Source: Rhizophagus irregularis
Lineage: Eukaryota > Glomeromycota > Glomeromycetes > Glomerales > Glomeraceae
DNA length: 64,000 bases
Assembly (NCBI RefSeq): GCF_026210795.1
Contig: NC_089441.1
Span: forward strand, 806,001 to 870,000
Reading direction: 5' to 3'
In this document: piece after piece, positions 11,893 through 24,957 of the stretch
Position numbering within the stretch: position 1 is the stretch's first letter
Layout of the letters: every line of letters begins with the position of its first letter
Program-made: the position numbers and the translations under genes
Notes under the pieces: generated by a model
The model's input: the letters and a program-made list of their open reading frames with translations, nothing else
What the model was told of the DNA's origin: nothing
The model's database searches: none

Positions 11893-13725
11893 ATTTAATC
11901 GTCATTCAATATCGTGTACATTAGCCAAAATTGACTAGATTATTATTTATTAAAAAGTTATTTCTCGTGATGTTAATCTTTTTTTCGATTGTTTTTGTTT
12001 ACATTCGTTCTTTGTTCGTATTATTTGTTGAAAAATATTATGTACGGAGTGAAAAATTATAAATTAACTTTATAAAGTGATTGTACCGGTACATGATTTT
12101 CACCGTGTAACCGAATAAAATTGCGTAATAATTGTGCATGGCCGTTCTTTTTAATGAAAAAGTATCTACTAGACACGTCTATCAACTCTACCATACAATC
12201 AAAGGTACTCATGGAGTTTATTCGTACCGCTTTTGTACCGCTAAAAAGAAAGCTACGTTTAAATTACCGTGAATTTTGTATTGGGTAGAATTTGGTCAAA
12301 TAGTGCGGCAATACGAGGGTTGAGCAGATGACCTTGCTTTTATGAAATACATTTTTTAATTTCTAAGACATTTTTTTTTTTCATTTTCGAACTTTAGCGA
12401 ACTTTTCAGGGTAAAACACTTTATTTAATAATTTTTTTTTCTTTTCATTTTTCGAACTTGAGCGAACTTTTTAGGATAAACAACTAAACATTGTAAACGT
12501 ATATGAATTACTAGCATGGAGTTTCTATATTTAATGTAACTTTAAGCGGTTAGCACGCCAGCACGACTGTACTTGATATTTTTTTACAATACGTCATCCG
12601 TTAAATTGAACAAACCATTTGCATTGCACATCATTTTCAGGATTGACGATTCTAATTAACAGTAAGATGCGGATCGGGTAAAAACCCTTGATGATGAAGA
12701 TGATTTATGATATAATGGTTTCCGACTATTGTTTAACTGTTTAACGATAGATAGATAATAAGGGTTTAGATATGAAACAAGGAACTTATAAATAAAAATA
12801 TTACGGTTTAATTTTTTATTATAAAAGTATTAACGTAAAGTCGAATATATATAATAATTGAGAATTCCTTCTGTATTATAAAAGGACAACAAAAAAGAAT
12901 GACTTACATCCGTATGAATTGCCAAAAAAGGTAAAATATTGATTGTTGAGTAACCATCGAGTACAAAACAAAAAAGAAATTCTTAAAAAGGTTAAAGATT
13001 TATTTGTTGTTGTTTTCTATGTTTCTAGAATTTAAAAAGAATGTATTAAAAAGGTAGGATTTTTTAAACAAATAAATTTCTTATGGAAGATTTGTTTTAC
13101 CATAAAGCACCTATCAAAATGTAACCATGCATAGTTAATGCAAGTATGATCCAATTTTTGCCAAGGACGTGATGACGATCATACCGATCAATTATTTGAC
13201 GAACGAATTAAAATCAATTAAACAAGTTTTACAAGTTTTGGGTCGTAAAAAGGTCGCATAAATCACATTTAATTTAAAACAAAATAAACAAAATAATAAA
13301 AATTTTTTTTCTATATAAATAATTGATAGTAATTTAATAAGAAAAAAGAAATTTTATAAACGAGAAATTCTTTTTAAAAAATGCGAAAGTATGTAATGAT
13401 CTTCCAAACATTCGATAGTTTCAATTTCATTTTTGCTTTTTATTTAGTATGAGTTTTATTGCTGATTAATTATTATTATTTCACATGACAAATCAATGAC
13501 AAATCAGTGACAATCTTTTCAACTCAACATCAATAAAATGTGAAACAAAAATAAATAATATTCAAAAATATTAGAACAATTTTATTTAAATTTTATCCTG
13601 TAAATATTTTCCTTATATTTACTGTTTGTTATATTTTGTTATATTCACAGTTTTTTTATAAATAAAAAGTAAAATTTTCATTTTTATTTTTTCAAAAAGA
13701 AACTGATAAAAAAAATTTTTTTACA
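11893..13725. other. Intergenic, AT-rich
   Basis: No gene is supported. A roughly 70-bp imperfect direct duplication at about 12365-12475 (containing CGAACTTTAGCGAACTTTT and CGAACTTGAGCGAACTTTT) is the only visible structure. The last 100 bases probably hold the promoter of the gene at 13726. Confidence 0.4.
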
Positions 13726-14310
13726 ATGTCAGTATTAATAATGGAAAAATTTCAAACAAATTATTATAAACAAGAACCACTCAGAAAATATGCAAAACTT
13801 TGTCGAAAAATATCAATTAAATCATTAAATAATTTAAATAATACATTTCAAATTGTTCAAGAACAACAAAAAGAAACATTACAAATGATATTAAAATCAA
13901 ACGAATATCTTTCTTGGACAAAAGTGGAACTTTTTAAACCAATTCATGAAGCTCTTTTAAATCCTTTTATTAAAGTAAATTATTTTAGAAGTGATGTTTT
14001 ATTAAAATTAATGAATATATTAAAATATTTAGAAGAAAAAAATGATAAATTAAAATATTCTAATAGAAAGATAATAAAAATAAATAAATTGCAAAATTTA
14101 CTTTTGAGAATAATAAAAAGTTTAGGAATTACTATGAATATTATAATTCCTGTTGAACAATTTCCATTAGAAAGTGATTTTGATATAGTATTTAATTTTA
14201 TATGGAAGAGAATTTGGATATTAACTGATGGAATAAATATGAATCATTATAAAGGTTCGCTTAGACATCAAAATGTTTTTGAAAAGATTGAAAAATGGAT
14301 ACGATCATAA
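13726..14310 (+). CDS. Hypothetical protein, 194 aa
   Basis: Not recognised. A single open exon beginning with ATG at 13726 (a second in-frame ATG follows at 13741) predicts a basic, Lys/Asn/Ile-rich, largely helical soluble protein. A long helix-prone stretch covers residues 20-125, with a more hydrophobic segment near 130-170 (LLLRIIKSLGITMNIIIP). No signal peptide or transmembrane helix is evident. It is convergent with the gene at 14626-15639, about 315 bp away. The AT-rich codon use is typical of the region. Coding status rests on length and on compositional contrast with the noncoding flanks. Confidence 0.55.
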   Translation: MSVLIMEKFQTNYYKQEPLRKYAKLCRKISIKSLNNLNNTFQIVQEQQKETLQMILKSNEYLSWTKVELFKPIHEALLNPFIKVNYFRSDVLLKLMNILKYLEEKNDKLKYSNRKIIKINKLQNLLLRIIKSLGITMNIIIPVEQFPLESDFDIVFNFIWKRIWILTDGINMNHYKGSLRHQNVFEKIEKWIRS

Positions 14311-14625
14311 AAAAAAAAGTTCATATCAATATATTATATTATCTATAGTTTATATATATATATATATTCATGTACTCATATTTATCATAGGAATCGCGTT
14401 TGCTGGACATGTCGTAGTTGTCGTACTCTATATTTCCGGCGAACCATTGATTTCATTGATTTCACGTAAATATTTTCTAAAAAAATTATTATATTATTTT
14501 TTAATTATTTTTAATGATATTTATTTTATACACAATAAAAATTAAAAAAAAAATACTTTTTTAACAAAAAAAATCTATAAGCTCTCTATTTTATAAGTCT
14601 ATAAGTTTTTAATCCTCTAATAAGT
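14311..14625. other. Convergent intergenic spacer
   Basis: This lies between the 3' ends of two convergent genes. It contains a TATATATA run near 14350, and the AT-rich sequence gives no sign of a gene. Confidence 0.4.
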
Positions 14626-15639
14626 CTAATAAGGGGAACAAACAATTATAAATGAACTTAAGAAATATAATTGAAAAATTATAATTATAATCGAATATAA
14701 AAAAAATTTAATTATGATCAATTTATCGGAATCGTCAATTTTACGATTGGCCAAATTTAAAGTAATATGTTTTATCCTTTTCATGAAAATTTCCAAATTA
14801 TAAATTAAATCTATTATTAATTCCCAATTTTCAATATTTATTGTAATATCAAATTTCTTTAATTTTTCTAAAAGTTGAAAAGTTGAATAAATTATTATTA
14901 AAAATAATGAAGCATCTTGTTTTGTAAATGGATCATGTTTTAATAATAATATTTTTAATGATTCAATATTTTTATTAACATCTCCCACTTGATAAATGAT
15001 TTCAAGTTGTTTTTTAAGTATTAATTTATATAAATTATCTTCATAATCATTTAAATAATCAAATGTTCTCTTTGGATAAAATTGTAATCTTGAAGAATAA
15101 TTTATAGAAAATATTGATAATGAACTTCTTGTTGAAATTGTTGAATCTCTTGAATAAAGACTCGTTAAAGTCGATCTTTTCATATTATTTTTAAAAGTAT
15201 CATTAAAATCTCCTTCTCCATCATCATCAAATTCAATAATTTCTCCATCATCTGACGTATTTCCAAAATATTCATCATTTCTCTTTAATCCATTCTCTTT
15301 TAATTCTTCTTTAATATATCTTTCAATTCTCAACTTTTCTCCAAATTCAATTTGATCTTTTATTTCAATTAAAATAAATTTTAATAATTCAATAAATTGA
15401 ATTTCTTTAAATTTTTGAAATTTTTGATGATTTTTAAAATAATTTTCATTTTTAATTTCTTCAACATGTTCTTGAATTAAATTATAATATTTTGTAGTAA
15501 ATTCATATTTTTTACGTTGAAGTTCTATCAATAAAATTAAATATTGATTTAAACATTGTAAAGATTGATGATCAAGTGTATAATTTGAAGAAATCCATTC
15601 ATGAAAAGTAAAATACCAATTTGGTGATAAATTTATCAT
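14626..15639 (-). CDS. Hypothetical protein, 337 aa, acidic/Ser-rich centre and hydrophobic tail
   Basis: Not recognised. The start is the ATG at 15637-15639 and the stop is TAG at 14626-14628. Residues 1-130 are helix-prone with coiled-coil character. Residues 130-150 form an acidic patch (DDGEIIEFDDDGEGDF). Residues 155-180 are Ser/Thr-rich (RSTLTSLYSRDSTISTRSS), a likely phosphorylated disordered linker. A second helical region follows. The last 30 residues are strongly hydrophobic (IIIKFFLYSIIIIIFQLYFL) and could act as a C-terminal membrane anchor, unless an unrecognised intron removes them. The gene is convergent with 13726-14310. Confidence 0.6.
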   Translation of the reverse strand: MINLSPNWYFTFHEWISSNYTLDHQSLQCLNQYLILLIELQRKKYEFTTKYYNLIQEHVEEIKNENYFKNHQKFQKFKEIQFIELLKFILIEIKDQIEFGEKLRIERYIKEELKENGLKRNDEYFGNTSDDGEIIEFDDDGEGDFNDTFKNNMKRSTLTSLYSRDSTISTRSSLSIFSINYSSRLQFYPKRTFDYLNDYEDNLYKLILKKQLEIIYQVGDVNKNIESLKILLLKHDPFTKQDASLFLIIIYSTFQLLEKLKKFDITINIENWELIIDLIYNLEIFMKRIKHITLNLANRKIDDSDKLIIIKFFLYSIIIIIFQLYFLSSFIIVCSPY

Positions 15640-18600
15640 TTTTTTTTTTGAAACGATTTCTTTTATATTTCTTTTATAACAAAAAAAATTTTATTTTTTT
15701 TTATTTTTTATTTTTTTTCCGAAGAAAAAAATTATGGTCTTATAATATCGAAATATATTGTATTATGTAATTATTGTCATAATACGAAGATCAAATGTGG
15801 TAATTTGTGTCGTGTAACGAAATCTGAAACTAGATATACTAATATAGTATCTATATACCTTATAGTATGATTGTTGATACCGGAAAATTTTATTATACAA
15901 AATTTCTTATATAATAACAGTGTGCATACGGAATTTCTAAATCCATTAAACAAATTATGCAGTATTATATTAATCTACGCCGATTATATATATCAAGTTT
16001 AGAAGAATATTTGTTATTTTTTTTTTAAAAAAAGGATAATAACAACAATACACAAATATTTGAATTAAAAATTTTTTATTACGCTATACATGTTTTAACA
16101 TATTTTTATAAGTTATATTGCATAAGAAACACAAAATTAGTTCTCAGGTTTCAAGTTCGTAATTAATATTACCGAGTTTTCATTTCGTTAATTTGTAATA
16201 ATAAACTTAATTTCTTTACGTTAAAATAAAACTAATACTTTTTATTATTATCCGATATTAGATATGTTTATTAATTATACGGATATACGGATCTTATACA
16301 CAAGATCAGTTTAGCAACTAATGATTATAGTATTCTTGAAAGTGATATACCACTGATCATCTTGGTCGATATTATTAAATGTTTATTAATTTTTTTTGTA
16401 CGCAAATTGAAGTACATTTATTATAATGATTTCTTTATTTACACGTGTTAAAAATTTCAAACTTAAAATTTTAATAAAATAAATACGTTTTAAATACGCT
16501 CAACAATTACTTTGTTATGGTACAATTGGAAAATCTTAAATGAGTTGCTCTGCGCACAATAATACAGTATTATCATCCCACTAAATTTTATTATATGTTA
16601 CAGTTGTTACACCCTCGCTTTCAAAAGGATGGTGTAAATTAAAACTTGTCGATCAAATTAATATATATCATATTTGTAATATTTATCGTTATGACGCAGT
16701 ATTTGGATTCTATATTTGTAACGAGAGTAAATTAATAAGTTCTTTATTTTATAATGTAAATAATTTTTAAAATTTGTTTATATTAAACAAAGAAATCTAA
16801 AAGGAGATAGAGGAAAGCTACTGCTGCTGTATGAAGAAAAGAAAATTTTTAATTAGTTCTCAGAACAAGGAAGAAATTTGTTTCCCGTTAAATTGATCTC
16901 GAAGGTATCAATGGAGCACCAATAAATTGACAATTAAATTGCATAAAGATTATAAAAAAAAAAATCAAAGATAATTTTTCAAACATTATCCCTTATATAA
17001 TATTTAAAGAACATATTATTGGTGCTTATTTCCGAATTTTACGGTGATTCCAAATATTATTTTACCAAATAATTATAATAATTAATAATTTGTCCATTAA
17101 CGGTTTCATTCAGTAAATATCTATATTTTTTTTTCTTGCAGTAAAGTTACGTAATTTTATTACAGCCAGTGGTGAGCAATGTCACACTCGGAAAATAGTT
17201 TTATGTCGATCCGGTCATAAGTTTATCCGTCTTTTTTAAAATCTTCTTGTAACACTGTGATGATGGTACAAACCATTCCACAAATCAAAATACGTGATAC
17301 AAGTGAGTTGATAAATTCGGAAAGAATTTTGGAATTTGGAGGAATTTGGATAAATTCTTTGATGCGAATCATTTAAAACAAATTGATTATCTTAACGTAA
17401 TGCAAATATGAAATATACAAAAAATACGATAGATAATTAAATATTTATAATTTTCAACGGGTATAATAGATGAGTTTGGTTTTTTTGAATCTGTATTTAT
17501 CGTTATTTATCGTTATTTTCGTTATTTTTCGTTATTTTCGTTATTTTGGTTATTTTGGTTGCGGTATTTTGTAAAAATTTAAAAATTATTTATTTTTTGT
17601 TATATAAAGATTTTTATAAAATTCTGCTCTTATACAATAAATATTGGACCTTAAATAAGACGGTTATTTTCATAGTTTAAATATTGAATTATTAAATGAA
17701 ATATATTATGCCAAGTTTAATTTTAATAAACTCGTTAAAAAAACTTTTTATCAATCTTTTTAATAGTTTATTTTTTTTTCTATTACTATTTTTCTTATAA
17801 CCCAAACTTTTTCATATTTATTCCCTATATAATCATTTATATTATAAAGGTTATGTGATAAAGTAATCTGGGAAATTTCAATCTTTAAAAGGTTTGAAAT
17901 AATATTTTAAAAATATTTTATGATAAACCAATACTTTAATGTGGATGAACGGGCGTTGTATGATACTTGCTGAATGTATGGCAAGTACACAAAACAAAGG
18001 GCTCACTAGGCAATGAATTGTCAAAAGATTTTAGCAAGTTATTTAAAAATATCTCTCATAAAAATAACAAATGTCCGTTTTGTTCATTGTAATGGCGTGA
18101 CGATTTTTTTAAAAAAAATCGAAGTTATTAATATATTAGATAATTACTGTATAGGCGAAAATAAATTACAAGAAATCATGATAAAAAAAAATTCAAAGAT
18201 TGAAAAAATTGATTTCGGTTATAAAATCAATTATCTTGTTATTTTTAATTCTAAAATAATAAATTTTGACATAACTCTAAGGTTGTTCATATTATTTTAT
18301 TATTATATTTAATAATGTGCATTCCTAAAAATTTAATATATGATTTTTTAACTTTATTCAGTCTATTATTGAACCTTTTCTTATCTTTATATCGCCCTTT
18401 TTACGGATAAATACCTTAAATAAAAGTTAATGATTTTTTACCTGATAGGAAATTCCGTTTATTGGAAAATAGACCATATAAAAAATTAGATCAATGATTA
18501 ATCTATTTAAGAATCAACATTGTTGCCAAATATATAGTCCCATCATATTAAGAAAAATTATTATTAAGAAACAAAATATTTCGCAGGATAACTAATTTAG

Positions 18601-19714
18601 TGTATTTTGGCGCAATTTTAGTAATAATACAAATACGTGTCGCGAGTACGCGTGTCATCATATACACCTATAATAAATAATTAATTTTATATATGAGTTA
18701 AGTTAACTGTAAAAAGATGGAATACAAGAATTACATAAAAACAAAAGTAGAAACTGTACTTTGATATTTTTGAAACCTTTTGACACGTTGTTATAATATA
18801 TATTTATTATCTAAAGAAATAATGAACATGATTTTTATCCGAGTTAACTGACTCAATGACATCAGTTAAAACATTGAAGAATAGAAACGTTTTCCACGTA
18901 CAATTTCTGTGGTTTTAAAAAAGCAAATAGGTTTAAAGTCAAAATTCACATTTATGAAGAAAGTCAATATGGAATACCTTTATAAGAAAAATAAATTATT
19001 TTTGCTAAATACAATTATTAGCACCTATAATGAGCGACATCTTAAAAAAACCTAATTTAAATCATTCAAATATTTCAAGTTAATAATTATGTTAGTTTAT
19101 TAAACTTTAAAAGTGTTATGAGAAATAAAAGCATTATTATTTGAGTATTTAAAAAATACTCAAATTTCATTCATCTTGAATTATACTCTTAGTAACAAAT
19201 TTTAAGAAAATTAATAGTAAATATCAATACGCGTAAAGTAATTTAGTAGCAGGTTAAATAGATGTAAATCTTGATATATAATAACCTTTACAATTGAATA
19301 ACCAATGTAAAAAATAAATTCGTATTAATTTTATTAATTCTGATCATGAATATTCAATAAAAGTAATAGAAACTCGAACCCACTTTTCTTTATAAAGATC
19401 GTAATCATATTAATTTGTGTTGGTTTCAAATATAATTTAATATCAACTTAATTTTATAAATATTCTTTTATTGTTTTTATTGTAATAAGAAAATCAAGTT
19501 AATAATTCTGTCATAACTCATAAGATATAAAATACAATAATTATATAAAAAAAATAAATTGATATAAGAAATAATAATAACAAAAAAAATTTAAAAATAT
19601 TGTATTGAAATGATTGCTTTCAACTATAATTAAATGAGCAAAAATTTAATAATAATTGAATATATAATTATATGTAGCAAACATAATAAATACTGTTTCT
19701 TATCTTAAATATAT
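15640..19714. other. Long AT-rich intergenic region
   Basis: No gene is supported over 4 kb. A short GTTATTT/CGTTATTTT tandem run lies at about 17495-17565. From about 18700 to 19714 the sequence is paralogous to the 3' flank of the next kinase copy (about 23880-24957), marking the end of a duplication unit. A 99-codon frame at 18013-18312 is not convincing. Confidence 0.45.
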
Positions 19715-21268
19715 TTAATTACTAGGAACCTCTAAATCAAATAATTTAGAATCTTGACAATCTATTAAATGATAAAAAGTTAGTAAAAATATTAAATATA
19801 TATTGCAATGATCATAAAGAAAGAATTAATACCTTTATTATCTTCTTCATCTTCAAGATATGAAGTAATTATAGATGAATTAACAGGTTTTGGCAAATTA
19901 CTAAATGTGAATACTCTACTAGTGTATATTGCATCAGGAATTTTTTCATATGAAGTTGAAATATTTGGTATTTCTTTATTAGCTTCATCAAAAATAGCTT
20001 TAATTTCCTTTACTTTATCACCAAATTTTTCTTCATTTTGATAATTACCATTTGAAGCATTCCACCAAATTACTAATATGTCATATAATTCATCTGCTGT
20101 TGGTCTTTGATTTGGAATAGCACTCATACATCTATATGCTAATTTTTTATAAATTTCAGGAGTTCCCTTTCCAAATTCAGGTCTGATTCCATTACATATT
20201 TCTAATACTAAGCTAATATCATGTTTTCTATTATAAAAAGGAGTTTTTCCAAATGATAATTCTGTCATAATTATACCAAAACTATAGACATCAGAAGAGA
20301 ATGTATATGGTTCTCCATTTAAAACTTCTGGAGCAATGTATGGTAATACTCCACATATTTTGTCATCTGATCTTTGTTCATTTAATTGCCCTGATAATCC
20401 AAAATCTGACACATAAGTTAAATTATCATTATTATCATCCCTATTCTGTAATAAATTTCCACTATGAAAATCTTTATGAAAATATCCCAATTCATGTAAA
20501 TTTTTAAGGTCATGTACTATATTATGTAAGATTTGTAATTTTTTATTCCAAAAAATATTATTAAAATTACTTGAAAGAATACTTCTCAAATTTCCTTGAT
20601 CTGCTAATTGTATAATCATCATAAATTCCCCAGTTTTTGTATCTTTAGTTATTCCATAAAAATTTAAATAATTATTACTATCATTAAAATAAATAATCCA
20701 AAGTGTTTTAATCTACAAAATTTAAAAGTCATGAATAAATCTTTATATTTTGAAAATTAGTTAACAATAGAAAATGTAAATATACCTCATTTAAATAATT
20801 AGCAGAAATATTTTGTGAATCATTTAATTTTTTCAAAGCTACTTTTATAGGTTTGGGTTCTTCTTTTTTCCAACTTTCATCATTTTGTCTTTTATATTCT
20901 GCTTTACCGTCAATCCATGTTGCAGAGTAAACTTTGGCAAATCCCCCTTCGCCAATTTGTTTTACATCTTTAAATCTATCAAATGGTACCCATTCAAGAA
21001 AAAATGGATAATAATAATCATCATCATCAGAATATTTTGTATTATAAATTGTATCCTTGATAAATTCATCAATATCATTATTCCCACTGGTCCATCCTTC
21101 AATTATACAACGAGGAACACATTCTTTACACCATAATTTATTATCTTCTGGTTTATAACAATTTTTATGGTTGATATTTACCGAACTTGAATCATTGTCA
21201 GAGATATTTAATTTATCAAGTTCAGATTCAACTTGACTTTCATTTTCTTTATAATTATCCTTATTCAT
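19715..21268 (-). CDS. Protein kinase, copy 4 of tandem family
   Basis: Predicted 469-aa TKL-like protein kinase. Exons on the minus strand are 21268-20786, 20712-19833 and 19761-19715, with a phase-0 then a phase-1 intron exactly as in the plus-strand copies. The N-terminus (MNKDNYKENESQ...) diverges from the other copies and has an extra Ser-rich insertion before the Cys cluster (NCYKP, WCKECVPRC). The kinase motifs are Gly loop GEGGFAKVY, VALKK lysine, HKDFHSGN, VSDFGLSG and IAPEVLN. The tail DCQDSKLFDLEVPSN is complete. It appears intact. The 5' flank contains the stub of another kinase start (21563-21643) and then a 1.5 kb foldback element. Confidence 0.92.
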
Positions 21269-21562
21269 TTCTTTTTTATTGAATTTGAATACTAATTGTT
21301 TTATTTTTCTATTAATGTAACTAATTTTTATGATTAAAAATTTTGATAGAAAATTAATTCGTAAAAAAACTGAGACTTTACTTAAATACTTTTATTATTA
21401 ATAAGGATAAAAAGGAATTATATAGTTACAGAAAAAAAATGCTGTACAAAACAAAAAGATCGACAATATACAGTGTGTTACAAAAAAAAAACCGGAATAA
21501 TTTAAGATAATTACAAATCACGTCAAAATTTTTTTATTTGAAAGCTGTGAACCAGCTCTTTT

Positions 21563-21643
21563 TATATTTGGATTTCTATTGGAAATATTTAATTCATTAA
21601 ATTCGGATTGTATTTGTATTTTGTCTTTATTTTTATAACTCAT
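21563..21643 (-). pseudogene. 5' stub of another kinase copy
   Basis: From an ATG at 21641-21643 about 26 codons read MSYKNKDKIQIQSEF then NELNISNRNPNI. This is nearly identical to the start of copy 5 (MNYKNKDEIQIESEF...). The match then ends abruptly, and copy 4's own distinct start follows about 300 bp downstream. It is a remnant of a recombination or deletion between two family members. Confidence 0.75.
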
Positions 21644-21687
21644 TTTTTGTTTCTCAAAAAAAAAATTATTTCAGCCCGTTGACATGT

Positions 21688-21805
21688 GTAGTCATACAGC
21701 ATCCAGATAATGGTAATACAAAATAATTGAGGGCTAATTTTGATGTAGATCAAATTTATTATTAGTTCCTTTTTGTATAACATCAAGTTGATCAACAACA
21801 CGGGA
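21688..21805 (-). promoter_or_regulatory. Conserved upstream block next to kinase copy 4
   Basis: On the minus strand it contains GTTGATCAACTTGATG, TATACAAAAAGGAAC, AAAATTAGCCC and TGTATTACCAT, the same motif order as in copies 2, 3 and 5. It lies directly upstream of the kinase stub and about 430 bp from the copy 4 start, so copy 4 may depend on a displaced promoter. Confidence 0.35.
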
Positions 21806-21894
21806 TTTTATGTCAGGTGGATATGCAAATTATTTTTATTGGTTGTTATCAACAAATTATTTTGAAAACTTTATTAATTTATAAGGGCATTATT

Positions 21895-23392
21895 TATGGC
21901 GCGCCGATGTGGACAGATTGGTATTTTTTTAATACCAACTCCCGCTATTTAAATAATACCAGCTCATGTATTTTAATATTACTGCAAATGGTAGATTTTT
22001 GTCTAAAATGGCAATTTCTTTTTGCATTATTAGACAGATTCATATTTATTTATTACGAACTTTCTCTAATTAAATATTACCAACCTTGTAATTTTAAAAT
22101 TGGCAGATCTTTTTTCTTCAATAGACAGATTTATATTTTTTATTATCCCCTTTTTTTATTAGCAGATCTTTTTTCTTTACCAGACAGATTTATATTTCTT
22201 TATTATTAGCTCTGACAATCATTTATATTCATTAGCAGATCTACTGAATCTCACCGCAGGTGATTTCACCGGTCAAATTATAATTCCAGCCAAATTTAAT
22301 TGTGTAACCTAATAAAAAGTTTTTGATTTTTTTTAGTTACAATGTGGTATAAATATTGCACTAATGGATCCAGAAGATATCCGTTTATAAGTAAATATGC
22401 AGTTAAATTTGTGTAGCCTCACTGAATAAATCATTTTACTTAAGAAATCTATTTCGCAATGGTCAAAAGTGTTCTATTTGACCTTAAAAGTGGCAAAAGT
22501 GACCATCAGCTACCTTAATTGATGGTTAAAAGTGGTCTATTTGACCCTAGAAAGTGGTCATATAGCACAGGAATTTTTCGAAAATTTTCTGTTTGGTTAT
22601 ACTAATAATAGGTAGTTAAAGGCGAGGGCATATTTGACCATCAATTAAGGCAGCTGATGGTCACGTTTGACCGCTTTTAACCATCAATTAAGGTAGCTGA
22701 TGGTTACATTTGACCACTTTTAAGGCCAAATAGACTACTTTTGACCATCAATTAAGGCAACTGATGGTCATTTGATCATCAATAAGGTCAAGTTTGACCA
22801 CTTTTAAGGTCAAATAGACCACTTTTGACCATTACGAAATAGATTTCTTAAGTAAAGTGATTTATGCAGTGAGGCTACACAAAATTTAACTGCATATTTG
22901 ATTATAAATGGGTATCTTCTGAACTCATTGGTGCAATTTTTATACCACATTGTTACTAAAAAAGTCAAAACTTTTTATTAGGTTGCACAATTAACTCCAG
23001 CTGGAATTATAATTTGGCCGGAATAAAATCACCTGCGGTAAGGATCACCTGCGGTGAGATTTAGCGAATAAAAATGATCATCAGAGCTAATAATAAAAAA
23101 ATACAAATGTGTCTATTAAAGAAAAAAGATCTTCTAATGAAAAAAAGGAGGCAATAAAAAAATATAAATCTGTCTATTGAAGAAAAAAGATCTGTCAATT
23201 TTAAAATTACAAGAGTTGGTAATATTTAATTAGAGAAATTTGGTATTAAATAAATACAAATCTGTCTAATAATATAAAAAGGAATTGCCATTTTAGGCAA
23301 AATCAGTAATTTTAAAATACAAGAGCTAGTATATTTAAATAGCAGGAGTTGGTATTAATAAAATACCAATCTGTCCACATCAGCGCGCCATA
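21895..23392. mobile_element. 1.5-kb foldback (long inverted repeat) element
   Basis: Almost the whole element is an inverted repeat. The left arm begins TATGGCGCGCCGATGTGGAC and the right arm reversed begins TATGGCGCGCTGATGTGGAC. Both continue through matching landmarks (CAGATTGGTATTTT, AATACCAACTCC, TAAAATGGCAATTCC, TTAGACAGATT) to a centre near 22560-22660. The core carries several copies of ATCAATTAAGG and GCTGATGGTCA in both orientations. ATTATT directly flanks both ends (21889-21894, 23393-23398). The paralogous copy 5 flank near 26737-26760 lacks the element. No transposase is encoded; frames inside are arm artefacts. Confidence 0.8.
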
Positions 23393-24957
23393 ATTATTTA
23401 GTAATTATTATTCATTACTAAAAGTATACACTCTTGAAAGTGATTTTATATTTGGCATCTGTGCACAATTTCTAGTATTATAATAAGTCTTGATGTATTT
23501 ATTGCAAACATTATGTTTAATTGTTTTTTAAGATAAAGTCTTTTTTGGTATTATAGAAGTTTCCTGCTGAATTAAAAGTCATAGATTAATGATTGTATAT
23601 AAAATTATAGTATTTATTTATGGTTATCTTCTAAACAATTGACATACAATAACAAACTTTCCATTAAGAATTACACAGTTTATCAAAATGTATAACAAGA
23701 AATACAGTATAAAGAAGCATGGAAAAAACTCGATCTAAAATTTAAGTCTACTGTCTACTTAACCGAATTGATGTAATACTAATTATATTAATTTCAGAAA
23801 TAATACATGGTATATATCATAATGCAAACTGAATATGATGATATGCATCCTAATTAATCTTGATGATTCTAACTAAATGATATATTATCTATTTAAAAAA
23901 GCTTAAAAGTATTTCTTACCAGTACATATTTAATATGAAAAATACTTAATTGAATATTTAATTTTAAATTACTAATATTATAATCTAAGAAAAGAATTTC
24001 GTGTAAGATCCTTTTTTCGATATCATATCAAACATAAAATAATATTAAATACTGATGTAAATGAAATAATCAAAAAAAAAAATTAATAACAATGAGCGAT
24101 GATATATTATTGTATAATGATGCAATTTTAGCAATAAAAACAAGTACTTAATATTTTTTCATTATATTTATTTTAATGATATACAATCAAAATTAATAAG
24201 TTAGTTTTATTAAGATAAAAATCAAAGTATTATGGATAAAATTAAAATCAATGTTAAAAATAAAATTGAGAAATATAAATTTATAACTTTTTACAGAATA
24301 ATTCTTTCATTCAATTCAATTAATAGAATCTACTATATTTAGCAACAAAGATAAACTTACTTTATTTTAAATTCACATGTTTCAAGCTAAATAAATTCGT
24401 TTATTGAACTTAAAAACCTTATTGTAATAAGAAATATGTCTTTTTTATTTAGGTATTTAAAATATTAAAAATTTTCATCATCTCGAATATTAGTATTCAA
24501 CATTGTTTAATTCCAGAAATCAAATTTTTTAGGAAAAATAAATAGTAAATATAATGCTGCAATAGGTTTAGTAAATAGATATGAATATTAATATAAAATA
24601 CCTTTATCATTAGCTTATTTATAAATATTAATTATAAATACTCGTAAAAGTAATAGTAATCATACTAATTTATGTTTGTTTCAATATCAACTTAATTTAT
24701 AAAACATATATGTTCTTTTATTGTCTTTATTGAATAAGGAAATCAAGTTAATATTTCTGTCATACGATACAAAATACAATGATTATAAAATAAATAAATA
24801 AATTGATATAAAAAATAATAATAATAAATGAAAATTTAAAAATACTGTATTGAAATGATTGTTTTCAACTATAATTATGAACAAAAATTTAATAATAATT
24901 GCATATATAATTATATGTAGCCAATATAATAAATATTGTTTCTTATCTTAAATATAA
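23393..24957. other. Kinase-unit intergenic flank
   Basis: The continuation of the copy 4 5' flank (GTATACACTCTTGAAAGTG near 23427) merges into the copy 5 3' flank. The part at about 23535-24425 is paralogous to 31289-32215. No gene is seen. Confidence 0.5.

Noticed and set aside
18013-18312. 99-codon frame with ATG
   Set aside because: Composition is that of translated AT-rich spacer, with no recognisable motif; it may be chance.
20301-20507. Antisense frames over the kinase genes
   Set aside because: They are mirrored in every copy and follow from the sense coding constraint; several start with TTG.
21817-22209. 130-codon frame
   Set aside because: It lies in the left arm of the foldback element; the matching right arm has no equivalent conserved frame.
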